A stretch of DNA of 64,000 bases. Source: Novakomyces olei (Eukaryota; Ascomycota; Novakomycetes; Novakomycetales; Novakomycetaceae). Shown here one piece after another: positions 10,625 to 21,953 of the stretch. The stretch lies in contig JADEYG010000003.1 of assembly GCA_016906335.1 (NCBI GenBank), forward strand, positions 620,001 to 684,000, given 5' to 3'. The notes under the pieces were generated by a model. That model ran no database searches and had not been told where the DNA came from. It saw only the letters and a program-made list of their open reading frames with translations. The position numbers and the translations under genes were made by a program. The number at the start of each line of letters is the position of its first letter. Within the stretch, counting starts at the first letter, position 1.

Positions 10625-13387
10625 CTAACCATCTCTTCGTCGTCTTTGAATAGCATAGTACTCGTTCATATTCAACCTCACGCCCAGGAACCGCATTTCC
10701 GGGTCCTGCTGGTGTGCGAGATCAGCAAGCAATACTCTCACACAGGAATCGAAATGCCTTTGACTGTGGATCAAACTGTCGGTAGCAAATGCAAGCGGGT
10801 CCTTGCCAGCAAAAGCCGAGGATTGACGAACTGAGGCTGTGTGTAGGACTTCAACTGCGTTTGCTACGGACAGCATTGTCTTAACTATTTCATGCAGCTG
10901 GTTCAGCATGGAAGCCTCGTTATGCCGGCTAGCTCCGAGCAGGCCTTTCATTGTAATATTACGCACATACTGATGGTGAGCAGCAATAATCGTGTCTAGT
11001 GTCACATCGCTCTGTCCTAGTACTTGCATCAATTGCTCCCATGAAGACTCGATAACTTCAAATAATATATAGTATTGTAACTGGCATAAGAAATGGTTCA
11101 TATCGTGAATAACTTTGCAAGCTACTCGCCAGCCAGTTGTGGATTTAGCACGGGCTTTCTTCGAAAGCGTGCGGGACCCCGGAACTGCGGTTTTCCATGC
11201 TTTTGCTAAAGCGCTTTCCACACGTTTCAAGCGCCATAAAAAGTTGAAGACTTTAAGGTACTGTCTATTACAATAATCTGTGAAAATTACGTCCAGTGGA
11301 GCAGTCACCCGGTACTCGAGCGTGAAAACGTCCCATCCCACTTCGCCGTGTCCGAGTTCTAACATTCGAGCGTCGAGAAGACAGAGAACGTGTGGAGGAT
11401 CGTATTGCGCGTTTGTGTACCTCACAACCGAGTCTAATGCGCTGGCTAAATTGTGCCTGAGCAACGTACTCGCTGGCCTGTCCAAGCTGGGTCTGAAGGG
11501 TGGTTAGATTTGTTCAGAGCACATGTATGTTTCAAATGAACATTGCTTGATTTGTTTTGATCTGTTTTGTTTTGATCTGTTTTGTTTTATTCTATTTGTT
11601 TTTTCCTTTTTTTCCTATTTTTTCCATACCCAATTGTTTCAAGCAGCATTAGACTGAAATCGCCCTGACCGAGCATCATGTACTTTTTCAATGCTATCAG
11701 GTGGTCCATTAAATGAAGATCGTCAACAACCAGTTTGCGCACGCGATCTACTGTGATCTGAAAAATCGCATTCACATCATCTTCAAGAGTGCCGATTGTT
11801 TCGTAGGAAAGGTCTGGAATTAGCGGCGTTACAAAATAACAGAATAAGGCGTTTGTGTATGTAAAGTCTTGATAATTTTAAAACTAATATATAATAAAGC
11901 CAACGAGCAATTGAAATTATGGAACCAAAAATCAGCTCACCTTTTTGAAACTTTTTCGAGTAATCTGCCACCCACTGCTCTTCATTGCAAGCAACTCGCA
12001 GAAAGTTTAAGCTCTTTCCAATGACAAATATTTTAGATGCCAAGTCTTGGCTTATAAAGTCAGGCAGCAGATCCTGGGAGTAGGAATAATTTTGGTCCCA
12101 GGCAGATTTTTTGCCGTCCTGCCCGATTTGTTTAATATAGAATTCTCCGTACACATCTTGCAACATCCCAAAATATATCCATTGTCTGAGCATTTCAAAA
12201 AACGATCGGGTTATTGAGCTCAAGATACTTTGCGCGAATTCGACTACAAACTGATCACCCGTGTGGCTTATTTGAATGATGAAGTTTATAATCTGACCCC
12301 CGTGCTTATCTAAAAATGCGTCAGTGGTGATTAGCTGTTACCACGGTACCTTTAACGTCGGAGATAATAGAAAAGCAAAGCCGTAATAAAAGTATCGAAT
12401 CTGTGAGCCAAACATAGGCTTTCTTTAAAGAACGAAAAAAAGCAGACGGCTCTCGTTGCGGTGCACATATTTCAGTTTCCACAGCGGCAACGCTCACCAA
12501 GTACTCTCGCATCTTTGTGCTGAAAAACGATTGCAGTGACTGCCTTACTAAACTCGGGCGAAGAGCGGTCTCCCCAGCTCTCCACGCTCCCGTTTCAATA
12601 AAGGTTTGAATGCTGCGATATAGCATCCCTGCCTCAGCAAAAAGGCACGATTGATTGACTAGAGAGTCCGGCATAGCACTGTCAATCTCAAATCCATTGT
12701 CTAAGAACTCCACATAGTCTGTAGAAAGGCCCTGTACGACAAACGGTACTTGCTGGAGCACGGCATCCTCGAATTCTGATATATCTTTACATAAAATTTG
12801 CGGAACCGCCTCTTTCACCGCGTCAAAGGTGAAACGCGAAGGTCCGTCGGACTGAATAAATGCAAAGGCATCTATCGGGTCCTGTGATTGCAGCTCTGGT
12901 GTCTCGTGGATAGCAGAGCAAGCCAAAACAAACCGTACCAGTCCATTCTTATTATGCAATGCTCGCTACAAGGATTAATCGCAATGAAAAGAAAATATTT
13001 GAAAATAGATAAGCAGAAGCAAAATAAAACAAGAAAAAGCACCCTACCTTGCGGCTCAGCCGTCCTAGTAAGCGCGCCGCCCTGGCTACTTTGCCATCGT
13101 CATTTTCGAGTTTTACTGTCAATATAAGTTGGAGCTCTTAAGAGACACAGGGAAACATACATTTCCGCAACACGCGGTCAGCAGCTACTTCAAAAGACAG
13201 ATTGCCTTCTCCCTTGCCTCGGTTTTGTCTACAAGCGTATTAGTATTCTACAGCTTTGATCGTATCAGTGGCACATGTACCTCTGCGCGAGCAAACGCTC
13301 ACACGCCTCGAGCGCGTCTTCCTGTTCTTCTGGTAATCGATAGTGCAAAACGAGTCGCTCTAACGCGTCTCCCAGCGCGAGCGACAT
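10625..13387 (-). CDS. GCP3: Gamma-tubulin complex component 3 (GCP3/Spc98/Alp6)
   Basis: Core subunit of the gamma-tubulin complex that nucleates microtubules. Seven exons on the minus strand: 13281-13387, 13161-13228, 13048-13115, 12350-12965, 11941-12309, 11630-11813 and 10625-11492, 759 aa. GRIP1-type features are clear: RQWIYFGMLQDVYGEFYI, IGKSLNFLR, a LGQGDFSLMLLE segment, NAQYDP, and the GRIP2 block GWDVFTLEYRVTAPLDVIFTDYCNRQ with KVFNFLWRLKRVE, which contacts gamma-tubulin. The first three exons are short (107, 68 and 68 nt); they were found by joining frames across the 44-82 nt introns, one with an ideal TACTAAT branch. All seven junctions keep frame. The C-terminal EYYAIQRRRR is basic. 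GCP3 is preferred over GCP2 from the overall pattern, with moderate certainty on the paralogue. Confidence 0.85.
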
Positions 13388-13556
13388 TATGCGATTGCTT
13401 TTCACCTTTTCTTCGGACCCAATTCCGGCATTTCGTCAAAGTGCTGCTCGACGCGTTGTAAACAATAATTTCCTATAATACTGCCACTATAATCATAGAC
13501 GCTGCTCTTTACACATTATCTGCAAAATTAAATGCGAACAATAATTAAATGCGAAC

Positions 13557-13571
13557 TAACCCTAACCCTAA
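13557..13571 (-). promoter_or_regulatory. Double telomere-like box in GCP3/DNAJC17 divergent promoter
   Basis: TAACCCTAACCCTAA, two CCCTAA repeats. It lies about 170 bp upstream of the GCP3 start and 102 bp upstream of the DNAJC17 start. In many fungi such boxes bind Tbf1/Teb1-type Myb factors; that role here is inferred from position and recurrence. Confidence 0.5.
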
Positions 13572-13672
13572 TATTAAGCTTGAGTCTCGCTAGAAAACAA
13601 TATTGTGAATAAACAAATATTATAATTTATTTAGTAGACGCTAATCACGAGGCAAACGGCCGAGCGAGAAGA

Positions 13673-14716
13673 ATGGCCGCGACCGATCTGCCGCCGCCTC
13701 CGCCTCAGGTCGACTACTATGAGCTTCTTGGTGTCGCTGAATCAGCGACTGATGAAGAAATCACTCGGGCCTGGCGTAAAACTGCGCTCAAGTATCACCC
13801 TGACAAGAACCCGAATGATAAGGCTAAAGTGGACAAGTTCCATCAGCTTCAGGAGGCTCTTATGGTATTGACCACGGCTAGCACGCGGGCTGCATTCGAC
13901 AATGCGAGGAAAGCTCGGCTGGCGCGTGCGCGTCGGGAAAAGACGTTTGATTTAAAGAGACGGCAGATGAAAGATGATTTGATGGGCCGCGAATTTGCAG
14001 CTAAACGGTTTCGTGCTGAAGCTGAATCTGCCGAAGCACAGTTCCAAGCAAATCTTTCAAAATTACGAGACGAGAGTGCTCAGCTGCGTGCTCAGCACGC
14101 AGCTCGGCAGCGTGTGCACCGTGAGCAAAAGGCTCCAGCTGATAAGGGCGAAGAGAAAGGGGATCAGGATCAGGAGCCCGATGAGAGTGCATCGAGCTTT
14201 ACGGAGCAGCAGCGAACAGTGAAAATAAGGCTTAAAAAGGCAAAGATGGAGCCTTCAAGCTCAGACTCTCCCGTCCGAAATTCAATTTATAATGCAATGA
14301 GCAAGTATGGAACAATTGAGAGTCTGGTCATGACTGCTAAAGCTGCGCTTGTGGTCTACGAAAATGTGCTGGCCGCAGACGCAGCTGTCAACGATCCAGA
14401 ACTTTTGCGACTCGATCAGATAAAGAGCGTTTCGTGGGCGGTTACAAGGACAGATACGGAAAATAAAACTGAAGCAAAGTCAGATCAAGCAGCGGACAAA
14501 GGCACCAGTGACTTGAGGCCGGAATTTAAATCCAGCAAAAATACATTTACAGGCTCTCAAAGAGCACAACCGTCTTTCTCCTCCTTTCCATCGGGAATGG
14601 CAAGGCCTGCTTCGAATTCGTCTGCTGACTATGAAAGCGCTACAATTCTGCGTATGCGGGAAGCCGAGCGGCAACGAATGGCGGCTGCCTTACGAGACGA
14701 AGAATCCAAATCTTGA
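13673..14716 (+). CDS. DNAJC17: DNAJC17-type J-domain protein (splicing-associated)
   Basis: Single-exon 347 aa J-domain protein that matches DNAJC17/Cwc23. J domain at residues about 13-75 (VDYYELLGVAESATDEEI, catalytic HPD in KYHPDKNP). It is followed by a charged coiled coil (residues about 78-150: KARLARARREKTFDLKRRQM), a degenerate RRM-like region (about 180-265: TVKIRLKKAK, NAMSKYGTIESLV, KAALVVYENV) and a C-terminal DYESATILRMREAERQRMAA block that is diagnostic of the family. Related proteins bind the spliceosome, which suits this intron-rich genome. The start is the first ATG after the telomere-like promoter box. Confidence 0.9.
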   Translation: MAATDLPPPPPQVDYYELLGVAESATDEEITRAWRKTALKYHPDKNPNDKAKVDKFHQLQEALMVLTTASTRAAFDNARKARLARARREKTFDLKRRQMKDDLMGREFAAKRFRAEAESAEAQFQANLSKLRDESAQLRAQHAARQRVHREQKAPADKGEEKGDQDQEPDESASSFTEQQRTVKIRLKKAKMEPSSSDSPVRNSIYNAMSKYGTIESLVMTAKAALVVYENVLAADAAVNDPELLRLDQIKSVSWAVTRTDTENKTEAKSDQAADKGTSDLRPEFKSSKNTFTGSQRAQPSFSSFPSGMARPASNSSADYESATILRMREAERQRMAAALRDEESKS

Positions 14717-14773
14717 TTTGTATGACCATTTCTGAATATAACTCATTTATTTGTACTATCAATTTGTACCATA

Positions 14774-15930
14774 CTATTTCCTCGTTCCAATTTCTGACTG
14801 TTGTAGCGCAACCATTACCGGGGTTAACCGATCAAGCTTGTTTTCAAGGGTTTCAACTATATCTGCCAGTGTCTTGTTTGTCGACTCGAGCTGATCGATC
14901 CGTTCTATCAACTGTTGCTCCCAAAGCGAACGGCTCGAATGGCTCTGGACATAGAGCTCCGTCTGCTTTGCACTACTATTCAATAGCGCGGATGTAAGGC
15001 GCTCCATGGCCATATATAGAGATTCATCCATCCTATTGCCGTTAGAAAAGCGGCTGCTGCCAAAGCCAAGGCCGAGATGCGAATCTGGCCGAAGATCCGA
15101 CCGGTGAGCTGGAGTCGACGTGGACGGTCCACCAGCTCCAACTGCTGCTTCTGCAGCGGCGGCAGCTGCGGCCGCTGCAGCGTTTGAGACCTCGACACTA
15201 GGTGGAGAAGCCCCGTCCCAATGATGGGCATCGGCTCCGTGCCGATGAAAATCTGTACTGGCCTCATTGTCGTTGGACAGTAAGCGTTGGGGCGATGAGA
15301 TTCCTGAAAGAAGCGCTTCATGTTGTGATACTATATCATACAGCTCAAGAGCAGTTTTGTCTTTGGCGTTTAGATCGTCGGGTCGAGCTGCGCCGGATTC
15401 GATAGCGTTTAATTTTTTCTAGCATCAATTAGCATTTGGCGTTAATAAACTGAATATTGGCAATCAAGTGGCAATCATTTGCATTTAGTCCTTTTTCCCT
15501 TTTGTCGGTTTTGGATAAAAATATTGCTATTTGTAATTATGCATACTTTTGCCTCGCGCATAGCGTTCTCACAAGTCTTTTTTAGCGAGTCGGGTACAGG
15601 TCCGGGCCGATGTGTTAGTTGCTCGTACTCGCTCACGCATATTTGGTAAAATCGCCGTTTGGAAACCATTCCGTACAGGTTTTTGTTAGCCAAAGCGATG
15701 GATAGGACATTCTTCAAATTGTCTTCAGTCGCAACCCATCGATTCTTTCTTGTACGCAATCCTGAATCCACTGAGCGCGGTAGTATAGGCGACTATTCAT
15801 TAGCTGACTGACAGGTTTGGCGACTTTTAGTAAACAAGTCTGTGGTCTGTAAAATATGGAAGAAAAACAAAAAAAAAAAAGAAAAGAAAAAGGAAAAAAA
15901 AATTGAACTTTCTCATACCTGCTGATCCAT
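14774..15930 (-). CDS. Possible Myb/trihelix-like protein with C-terminal coiled coil
   Basis: Predicted exons 15919-15930, 15547-15792 and 14774-15418 give 300 aa in one frame. Residues about 20-85 look like a Myb/SANT-type helical domain (KNRWVATEDNLKNVLSIA, then KRRFYQICVSEYEQL), but the match is weak and I do not recognise a named family. The middle has an Ala-rich run (residues about 160-175) and Pro/Ser-rich sequence; residues about 240-292 form a clear coiled coil (LWEQQLIERIDQLESTNKTL). The intron ending at 15419 has a GCTAAT branch, and the one ending at 15793 likewise. The four-residue first exon (MDQQ) is the least sure part: its frame stays open upstream without another ATG, so a further 5' exon is possible. 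It may be a DNA-binding regulator. Confidence 0.55.
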
Positions 15931-16288
15931 ATATGGCGCAAAGTAAGGCGGCCGCACAGTACTTTTACCTTGTCGCAAGTCGTCGCGCGTCTCGACGCGA
16001 CAAAGCTGTATACTATAATTTGCGCGACTTAGACGGGTTTGTCGTTAATCCGCTGTACGATTTATTTAATCCGCTTCTTAGATCAGCGGGCTGCACAAAC
16101 CGTTGCTTGTTGTCAGAGTGAAAAATCGTCTGCTTTAATATGGAGGACGAGTTTCCAGTAACGCCGTGTAATTCTTGTTTGCTTACTCCTCCTGTTATTT
16201 ATTAGGGAATAATGTCCAATCCTTTTGCCCACAAAAGCAGACGGGGCCCGTGCACGTAATTTCCATATTGGACAACGATTATTTACAC

Positions 16289-16299
16289 ATAACCCTAAT
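16289..16299 (-). promoter_or_regulatory. Telomere-like box ahead of ORC6
   Basis: ATAACCCTAAT, about 50 bp upstream of the predicted ORC6 start codon. Same hexamer as in the GCP3/DNAJC17 and NVL/VPS20 promoters. Confidence 0.4.
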
Positions 16300-16347
16300 G
16301 AAAGGGGCCTCTTGAGACGAGTATCGTCTGTTCGCGCGCTGCCAAAC

Positions 16348-17313
16348 ATGAGCAGGTACGAAGCTCACCAGAGAGAGAAAATGCTGCTGGAGCTGATGCC
16401 GCTTTATGACCGTGCACGGCCGTTGCCTTTACCTCTTTTGAAGTACGTCGAGGCTCTGCATTCACTTTCGCGCGTTATTCAACTCAAACCGACAGAGGAA
16501 GCAGCACGGCCTCAGATTTGCGCGTACCTCGCGTGCAAAAGGTAAGCAGCAATTACGCGTCATCCAGGCTGACGTAATAGACTGGCAGTGGATCTAGATC
16601 TACCTGACGTCAGTTTGCGAGCGGCATTGCTACCGCAAAGGTCATTTAACGGGTTAGTAAAGCATTTTGATACGCGGATACCACACCGTGCAGTGAGCGA
16701 CCGCTCACCTTTGGTCCGTCAATATGGTCCAAACAGCGGCAGTAAAGCAAATAGTGCAAGGCACATTAATTTGCTATGTTCGCAATTGGGCATTGCAGAG
16801 TACGAGGCGGCCTCTGCATGGATCTCATCTGCAGTAGGGGACAAGGCCGGCTCGGCCGGCTCTGTGTCTGAGACGGCAGAGCTGAGTGTGGCTACTGTGT
16901 GTGCAGTTTACGCACACCTTTTTCCCACTGCAAACTTGACGGATAAACGTGGCAGATTACAGCGGGCTATACGGGCTGTAATTGATCTGCCTTTACGGCA
17001 AGACCGTCTTGATTATTGGTTTACTATTGTTGATGCTGAAGCCACCGCCCAAGGATGGTACCATTCGCTGCGTCATTTAGGCAGTCTTCCCTCTAAGCCC
17101 AAAGCCGTAGTCAACGGTGTTGGTTCAATGGTATATTTACGCATATGCACACGGAGTGTTGTACTAACAAAACAGCGTTTGGCGCAGTACGATTATTCGT
17201 CGCCTGAACACGCGCGCGTGTTTAATGAATTTAGACACAAAATGTTGGATAGAATAAGGCAGAACCGGGTATCTCTCGGAAAAGGTGCTTATACCCAGAA
17301 ATTAGGCGCGTGA
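16348..17313 (+). CDS. ORC6: Origin recognition complex subunit 6 (probable)
   Basis: Exons 16348-16541 and 16581-17313 (39 nt intron) encode 308 aa. The best anchor is the fungal Orc6 signature in which a lysine-proline-threonine/glutamate segment leads into a conserved helix: here IQLKPTEEAARPQICAYLACKR followed by LAVDLDLPDVSLRAALLP. This belongs to the first cyclin-like fold; a second (residues about 118-190: HINLLCSQLGIAEYEAASAW, VCAVYAHLFP) fits the TFIIB-like double fold of Orc6. The acceptor AATAG at 16578-16580 is the only nearby one that keeps frame. Orc6 is the least conserved ORC subunit, so this call rests on pattern recognition. The frame is also open for about 45 codons upstream of the chosen ATG; a longer protein is possible. 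Confidence 0.6.
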
Positions 17314-17978
17314 GGGGCACATGGTTTGGTATTTCTAATTGTCTGCAATTGTTTTGTTTAATATTGCGTTAATATCAGACTGTTTGAATGTCAGACTGTC
17401 ACTTGACTCGGATTGCATTACCACGATTGTTCATAATTCATATAATAATATGATTCATACAATAATATGATTCATACAATAATATGATTCATACAATAAT
17501 TGATTCATACAGTAATTAATTCATACAGTAATTAATTCATACAGTAATTAATTCATGCAGTAATTATTATTGAAATAATAATTAAATGAAATAATATTAA
17601 AATAATAAAAAAGTAGATTTATACACACATAATTTATACATTAGCATTGTGTTTTATTCAGTCTGTTTAGTTTATGGTAGGATCGCCAAGCAAAACAAGA
17701 TGCAGTAGGGTTTTCCTGCAACGAGAATCTAATCCTCGAGGCCAAATATCGCTGAGCAAGCGATAACTCGAGGCATTTAGCCGTCGGCGCCAGCATTGCA
17801 CATGTCTGATAGGTATGATTCTGAATTCAAATACAACAACATAAAAATTAAATAAAATGAGATCAGCGCTTTTTATGGAAACAAATGTCTTGACTGTGAG
17901 TCTCAAGACTCTAATTTTGTTTTTCGCCCAGGCTAATGTTTGTGCAGAAACAGGCATTCTACACCATACAGCGAGTAT
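17314..17978. other. Intergenic region with 16-17-bp tandem repeats
   Basis: Between ORC6 and LSD1. At about 17437-17562 there are seven or eight diverged copies of a 16-17 bp unit (ATTCATACAATAATATG, drifting to ATTCATACAGTAATTA), followed by AATAATTAAATG repeats. The part nearest LSD1 (about 17640-17978) is of normal composition and should hold its promoter. It ends in a splice-like TTTTTCGCCCAG (17922-17931), so a 5' untranslated exon is possible. Confidence 0.6.
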
Positions 17979-18284
17979 ATGGGGCACGGTCCTCCAGCGC
18001 CTCAAGATCAGGCACTATGGGCGCTTATAAATCAGCAGAGTCGCTTAAATACGTCAACGCCACAAGAAGCTGCTAGTAACTCTAACAGCTGGAACGATAT
18101 AAGCGGTTCGCCCTATTATCAGTACGCGATGCCCCCGCCATCGCCGCTTTTGCGGCAATTACAGCAGCAGCAACGGCAGCAGCAGCAGCAGCAGCAGCAG
18201 ATGTTTCCTATCAATTCAGATATCCAGCCTGGAGCTTATGGGCAGAATTTTGTAAAGGACCAGTCCTCGATATACGCACGACAA

Positions 18285-18323
<39 letters not shown>

Positions 18324-18547
18324 ATGGGCCAAAGGTTTCATGCGTATACTCCAGTATCGCCGCAGCCAGCTCCGGGCGGAAACCCTGGGCTTGTTGCCCC
18401 AGGAAATCACCAGTCGCCTACGCATTTAGAGTCCTCAGGACCGAAGCAGTACCCTTCCCAGAATTTTTCATTGGCCCAACAGTTCCCTCAGAATTTTAAT
18501 AATAACAATAACAATAGTAATGCTTTTAATTCTCCTACACAGCAGTC

Positions 18548-18578
<31 letters not shown>

Positions 18579-21500
18579 TCTTATCACCAGAAATCTGCAC
18601 TTGTTCAACAACAACAACAACAACAACAACAACAGCAGCAACAACAACAGCAACAGCAACAACAGCAGTATGCTCAAACGTTCCCTTCTTATCAGCAGCA
18701 TTTACCGTACGGGATCGATAATCTCAAAGTGCCTAAACCGAAGTCTCGATCGAACGGTGCGAGTAGACGGTCAGGATCTGCCAATTCTTTTGCTGCATCA
18801 CCCTCATTAGACACGAAAGCTTTGGATACAGAAGTGAAAGATGCTACTGGTATTAAAGCTGCTAATACTTTGGCAACGAATACCCCACTTCCGCGTGTAC
18901 CGCCTCATTTAAGGAACGGTGCTCGTTACAGGATCACTGATGGAACGGTGGAGCCCCGGACAGGCACTGAAGATCCTCTGTCAGAAGAGACACCTGTGGC
19001 CAAATGTTCTTGCCCTCGAAACATGAGTTTGACGGATTATAGCAGGCTGTGCCTGGACGCTGCTGCTGCTTGTCGTTTGCCTCCGTACTCCTTGAGCCAG
19101 CAGGAATCTGAATTATTTCAAGGCCGTACGCATAACGTGGAGATCATTTATCTGCAAGCACGAAATGCAATTTGTTACCTGTGGACACTTAATCCTCTGC
19201 TCTACGTTACTCGCGTCGAGGCACAGGGTGTCGCGAAGGAGGAAAAGTACTTTCAGCTGGCAGGCTTGGCCTGGGATTTTTTAACACGGTACGGGCACAT
19301 TAATTTTGGGTGTCTACGGATTCAGACGGAAGCAGCTTTAGCAACTTTGCCCGAGGCAACAGAGCAAAAGCCAGGTAAGAAGGTTGTTGTTGTGGGCGCT
19401 GGTATTGCGGGACTTGCGTGTGCTCGTCAATTAAAGGGGCTTATAGCAATGAACGCTCAGCACTTGAAATCGATGGGAGAACCTCTACCAGAGATTGTTT
19501 TGATTGAAAGCAGAAACAGAATCGGAGGGCGTGTCTACTCCTATAAACTGGCCTCTGTGGAAAATGGCAATGCTAATAATGGAAATGATAATAGCCATGC
19601 TGGCAATACGGCTAATGCCGCTCGGGTGGATTTGGGGGCGCAAATAGTGACGGGGCTCGGGTACGGGAATCCGATTGATATACTTTTAAGGCGGCAGCTG
19701 GCTCTGCAGTACCATCAGCTACACGATCCTGGGATAACATTCGACGTGAATGGTGAGCTGGTGGATGCGGAGATCGATACACGTATAAATTCGCTGTGGA
19801 ACTATGTTCTTGATCTTGTCAGCTCATTAAAGGAATCTGGCAATCGGCAGTCAGGTATTGCAGAGACCGGTGCAGCAGTTAACCGTATGACGGGTCGGCC
19901 TGCTAATGCAACAGGATCGTCGGTGAAGGTTCCTCCCAGCGCTGCTCTGTCCAAAATGGGGTTTAAACTGCGTGCCGACGTTGTTGGTACTAGTATTAAT
20001 AATAGTACTGGTACTAATGATAGTATTGGTATCACTAATCATTCTAGTACTGATAATAATACAAATACCAGTACTAATCCCAATTTGCCCTTTTCCGAAC
20101 CGAGTGTGGTTAGAGGCTCAAGTCTCGGGGAAAGCATTCGTTTGACGTTTGCGTCTATCTGCAAGATTGTCAGCCTTTCGCCATTGGAGCTACGTCTCTT
20201 CAACTGGCATATGGCAAATTTAGAGTACGCTAATGGCACTCCTCTCGACAACCTTTCCTTATACCACTGGGACCAGGACGACGGAAACGAGTTTCGTGGT
20301 CCTCATGCTACTGTGGCCAATGGCTATGGCCAAGTGGCTCGTGGTCTTGCCCTCGCTCCCCAACGACTTGATATCACTCTGGGTAAGAGAGTAGTCAATA
20401 TTGACTACCAGTCAGAAATAGATTCTGTCTCAAACCCAGAGTCTGATTCTCTCAGAGGTGAAGACTCTGAACCTCCGCAATTGCCTCGTGCAGTTGTAAC
20501 TCTGTCGGATAATACCCGTATTTATGCAGACGCAGTCGTCTGCACACTACCCTTGGGAGTGCTGAAGAGGGAGACAGTCGGGTTCCATCCTCCTCTGCCA
20601 GATTGGAAAATGGCCGCTATTAAACGGCTCGGGTTTGGGGTCATGAACAAGGTTGTACTCGTGTTTCCAACGCCGTTTTGGAATAGTAATATTGATTTCG
20701 TCAATATGCTTAATGAGCCAAAGATTATTGAAGATAAGAATAACAATAATAACTATGATAATAACAGTAATAGTAATAATTATGAAAATAATAATAATGA
20801 TAATAATGACGATGATGATGATAATAATAATGAAAAAGGCAAAGCAGCAGGCCTGGACGGTGCTTTTGCTCGTGTGCGTGGACGCTACTATCAGTTTTGG
20901 AGCAATACTGCTGCTTGTGGCCGGCCAGTGCTTACGGCCTTTATGGCTGGTGAGGCAGCACAAGAGACGGAGACTATGTCGGACTCTGAAGTGGTGGAGG
21001 GAGCGCTGGAGGCTTTAAATAGAATCTACGGATCAATGCCCGCTTCCGCTTCCGCTTCCGCTTCCGCTTTGGCTGTGCATTCCGATTCGAATTCCGGTGC
21101 CGATTCAACCGCAACTTCCCTTCCAATTCCGGCTCCGATCGAGTCGGTAGTAACGCGATGGGGCCGTGACCCTAACGCGTATGGCTCTTATTCGTACGTG
21201 GCTTGTGACTCTTCGGGTGCGGATTATGACGCAATGGCCATGGCAGTGGGAAACCTCTTCTTTGCTGGTGAGGGCACCTGCCAAACACACCCGGCCACAG
21301 TGCACGGAGCCTTTATCTCCGGGCTGAGAGCGGCCAGTCAAGTTTTCGCACGGATTGCTGGTCCTCTAGTGGTACCTGACCCAATTGTTCCTCTGCCTCT
21401 GCAGTATGATGCGTATGCGAACGGGCTTAAACGCAAGTCTCATAGTGCTGAAGCCAGCATAGACCACCAGGCGCGTTATGAAACTTTGCGCGATTCAAGG

Positions 21501-21953
21501 CTGGAGAAGCAGAGGGCGGAAATTGAGCAGGCAGTTGTTGAGCAGCTGGGCGAGCGGCCGGTTTTGCCGGCAAAGCCCAGTGCAAATCCGTTCCTGCTCT
21601 ACCAAAAGACGGAATGGCAAACGTGCAAGTTGGAGGCGGAGGAGGAGAAAAGGGCTGCTGGTCAGCCTGCCGCAGTGAGCAAGAACGAGATAAGAGCGCG
21701 ATTAGGCCGTACATGGCGAGGACTGTCTGCGGAAAAGCGAGAGCCCTGGACGAACACTGTCCAGCAACGAAGGCGCGAGTTTGATAAACAGACGGAAGAA
21801 ATTCAAGCGGCTTTACGGGACTACGAGGCACGTGCAGATGCAGTTCGGAATGAAATGCAGGCCGACTTTGACGCTGAGCGTGAGCCGGCAGAAGAGGCAG
21901 AAGCGCGTCGGCTTGCGGAAGAGGAGTCGAAAGAGAAAAGGCGGCGTACGTAA
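17979..21953 (+). CDS. LSD1: LSD1-type histone demethylase: SWIRM, amine oxidase, HMG box
   Basis: FAD-dependent lysine-specific histone demethylase of fungal architecture, 1,324 codons in one exon from the first in-frame ATG. N-terminal 330 residues are low complexity: poly-Gln runs, an Ala-Gln dipeptide run and Asn runs. SWIRM domain about 349-447. Amine oxidase: VVVVGAGIAGLACARQ (Rossmann loop, about 469-484), GGRVYSYK (about 517), the catalytic-site lysine in FGVMNKVVLVF (K891, equivalent to human LSD1 K661) and FAGEGTCQTHPATVHGAF (FAD contact, about 1095). C-terminal HMG box about 1199-1275 (PSANPFLLYQKTEW, then LGRTWRGLSAEKREPW). In place of the tower helices of animal LSD1, about 110 residues (625-737) are low complexity. 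A second Asn/Asp-rich insert (about 918-955) interrupts the oxidase. A 5' exon cannot be excluded. Confidence 0.92.

Noticed and set aside
10646-10834. Small plus-strand frames inside GCP3, and many like them inside UTP20, DOP1, actin and NVL
   Set aside because: They are antisense shadows of well-supported genes.
17667-18005. 112-codon minus-strand frame upstream of LSD1
   Set aside because: It overlaps the LSD1 start, has no recognisable domain and contains apparent 5' splice and branch signals of the plus strand.
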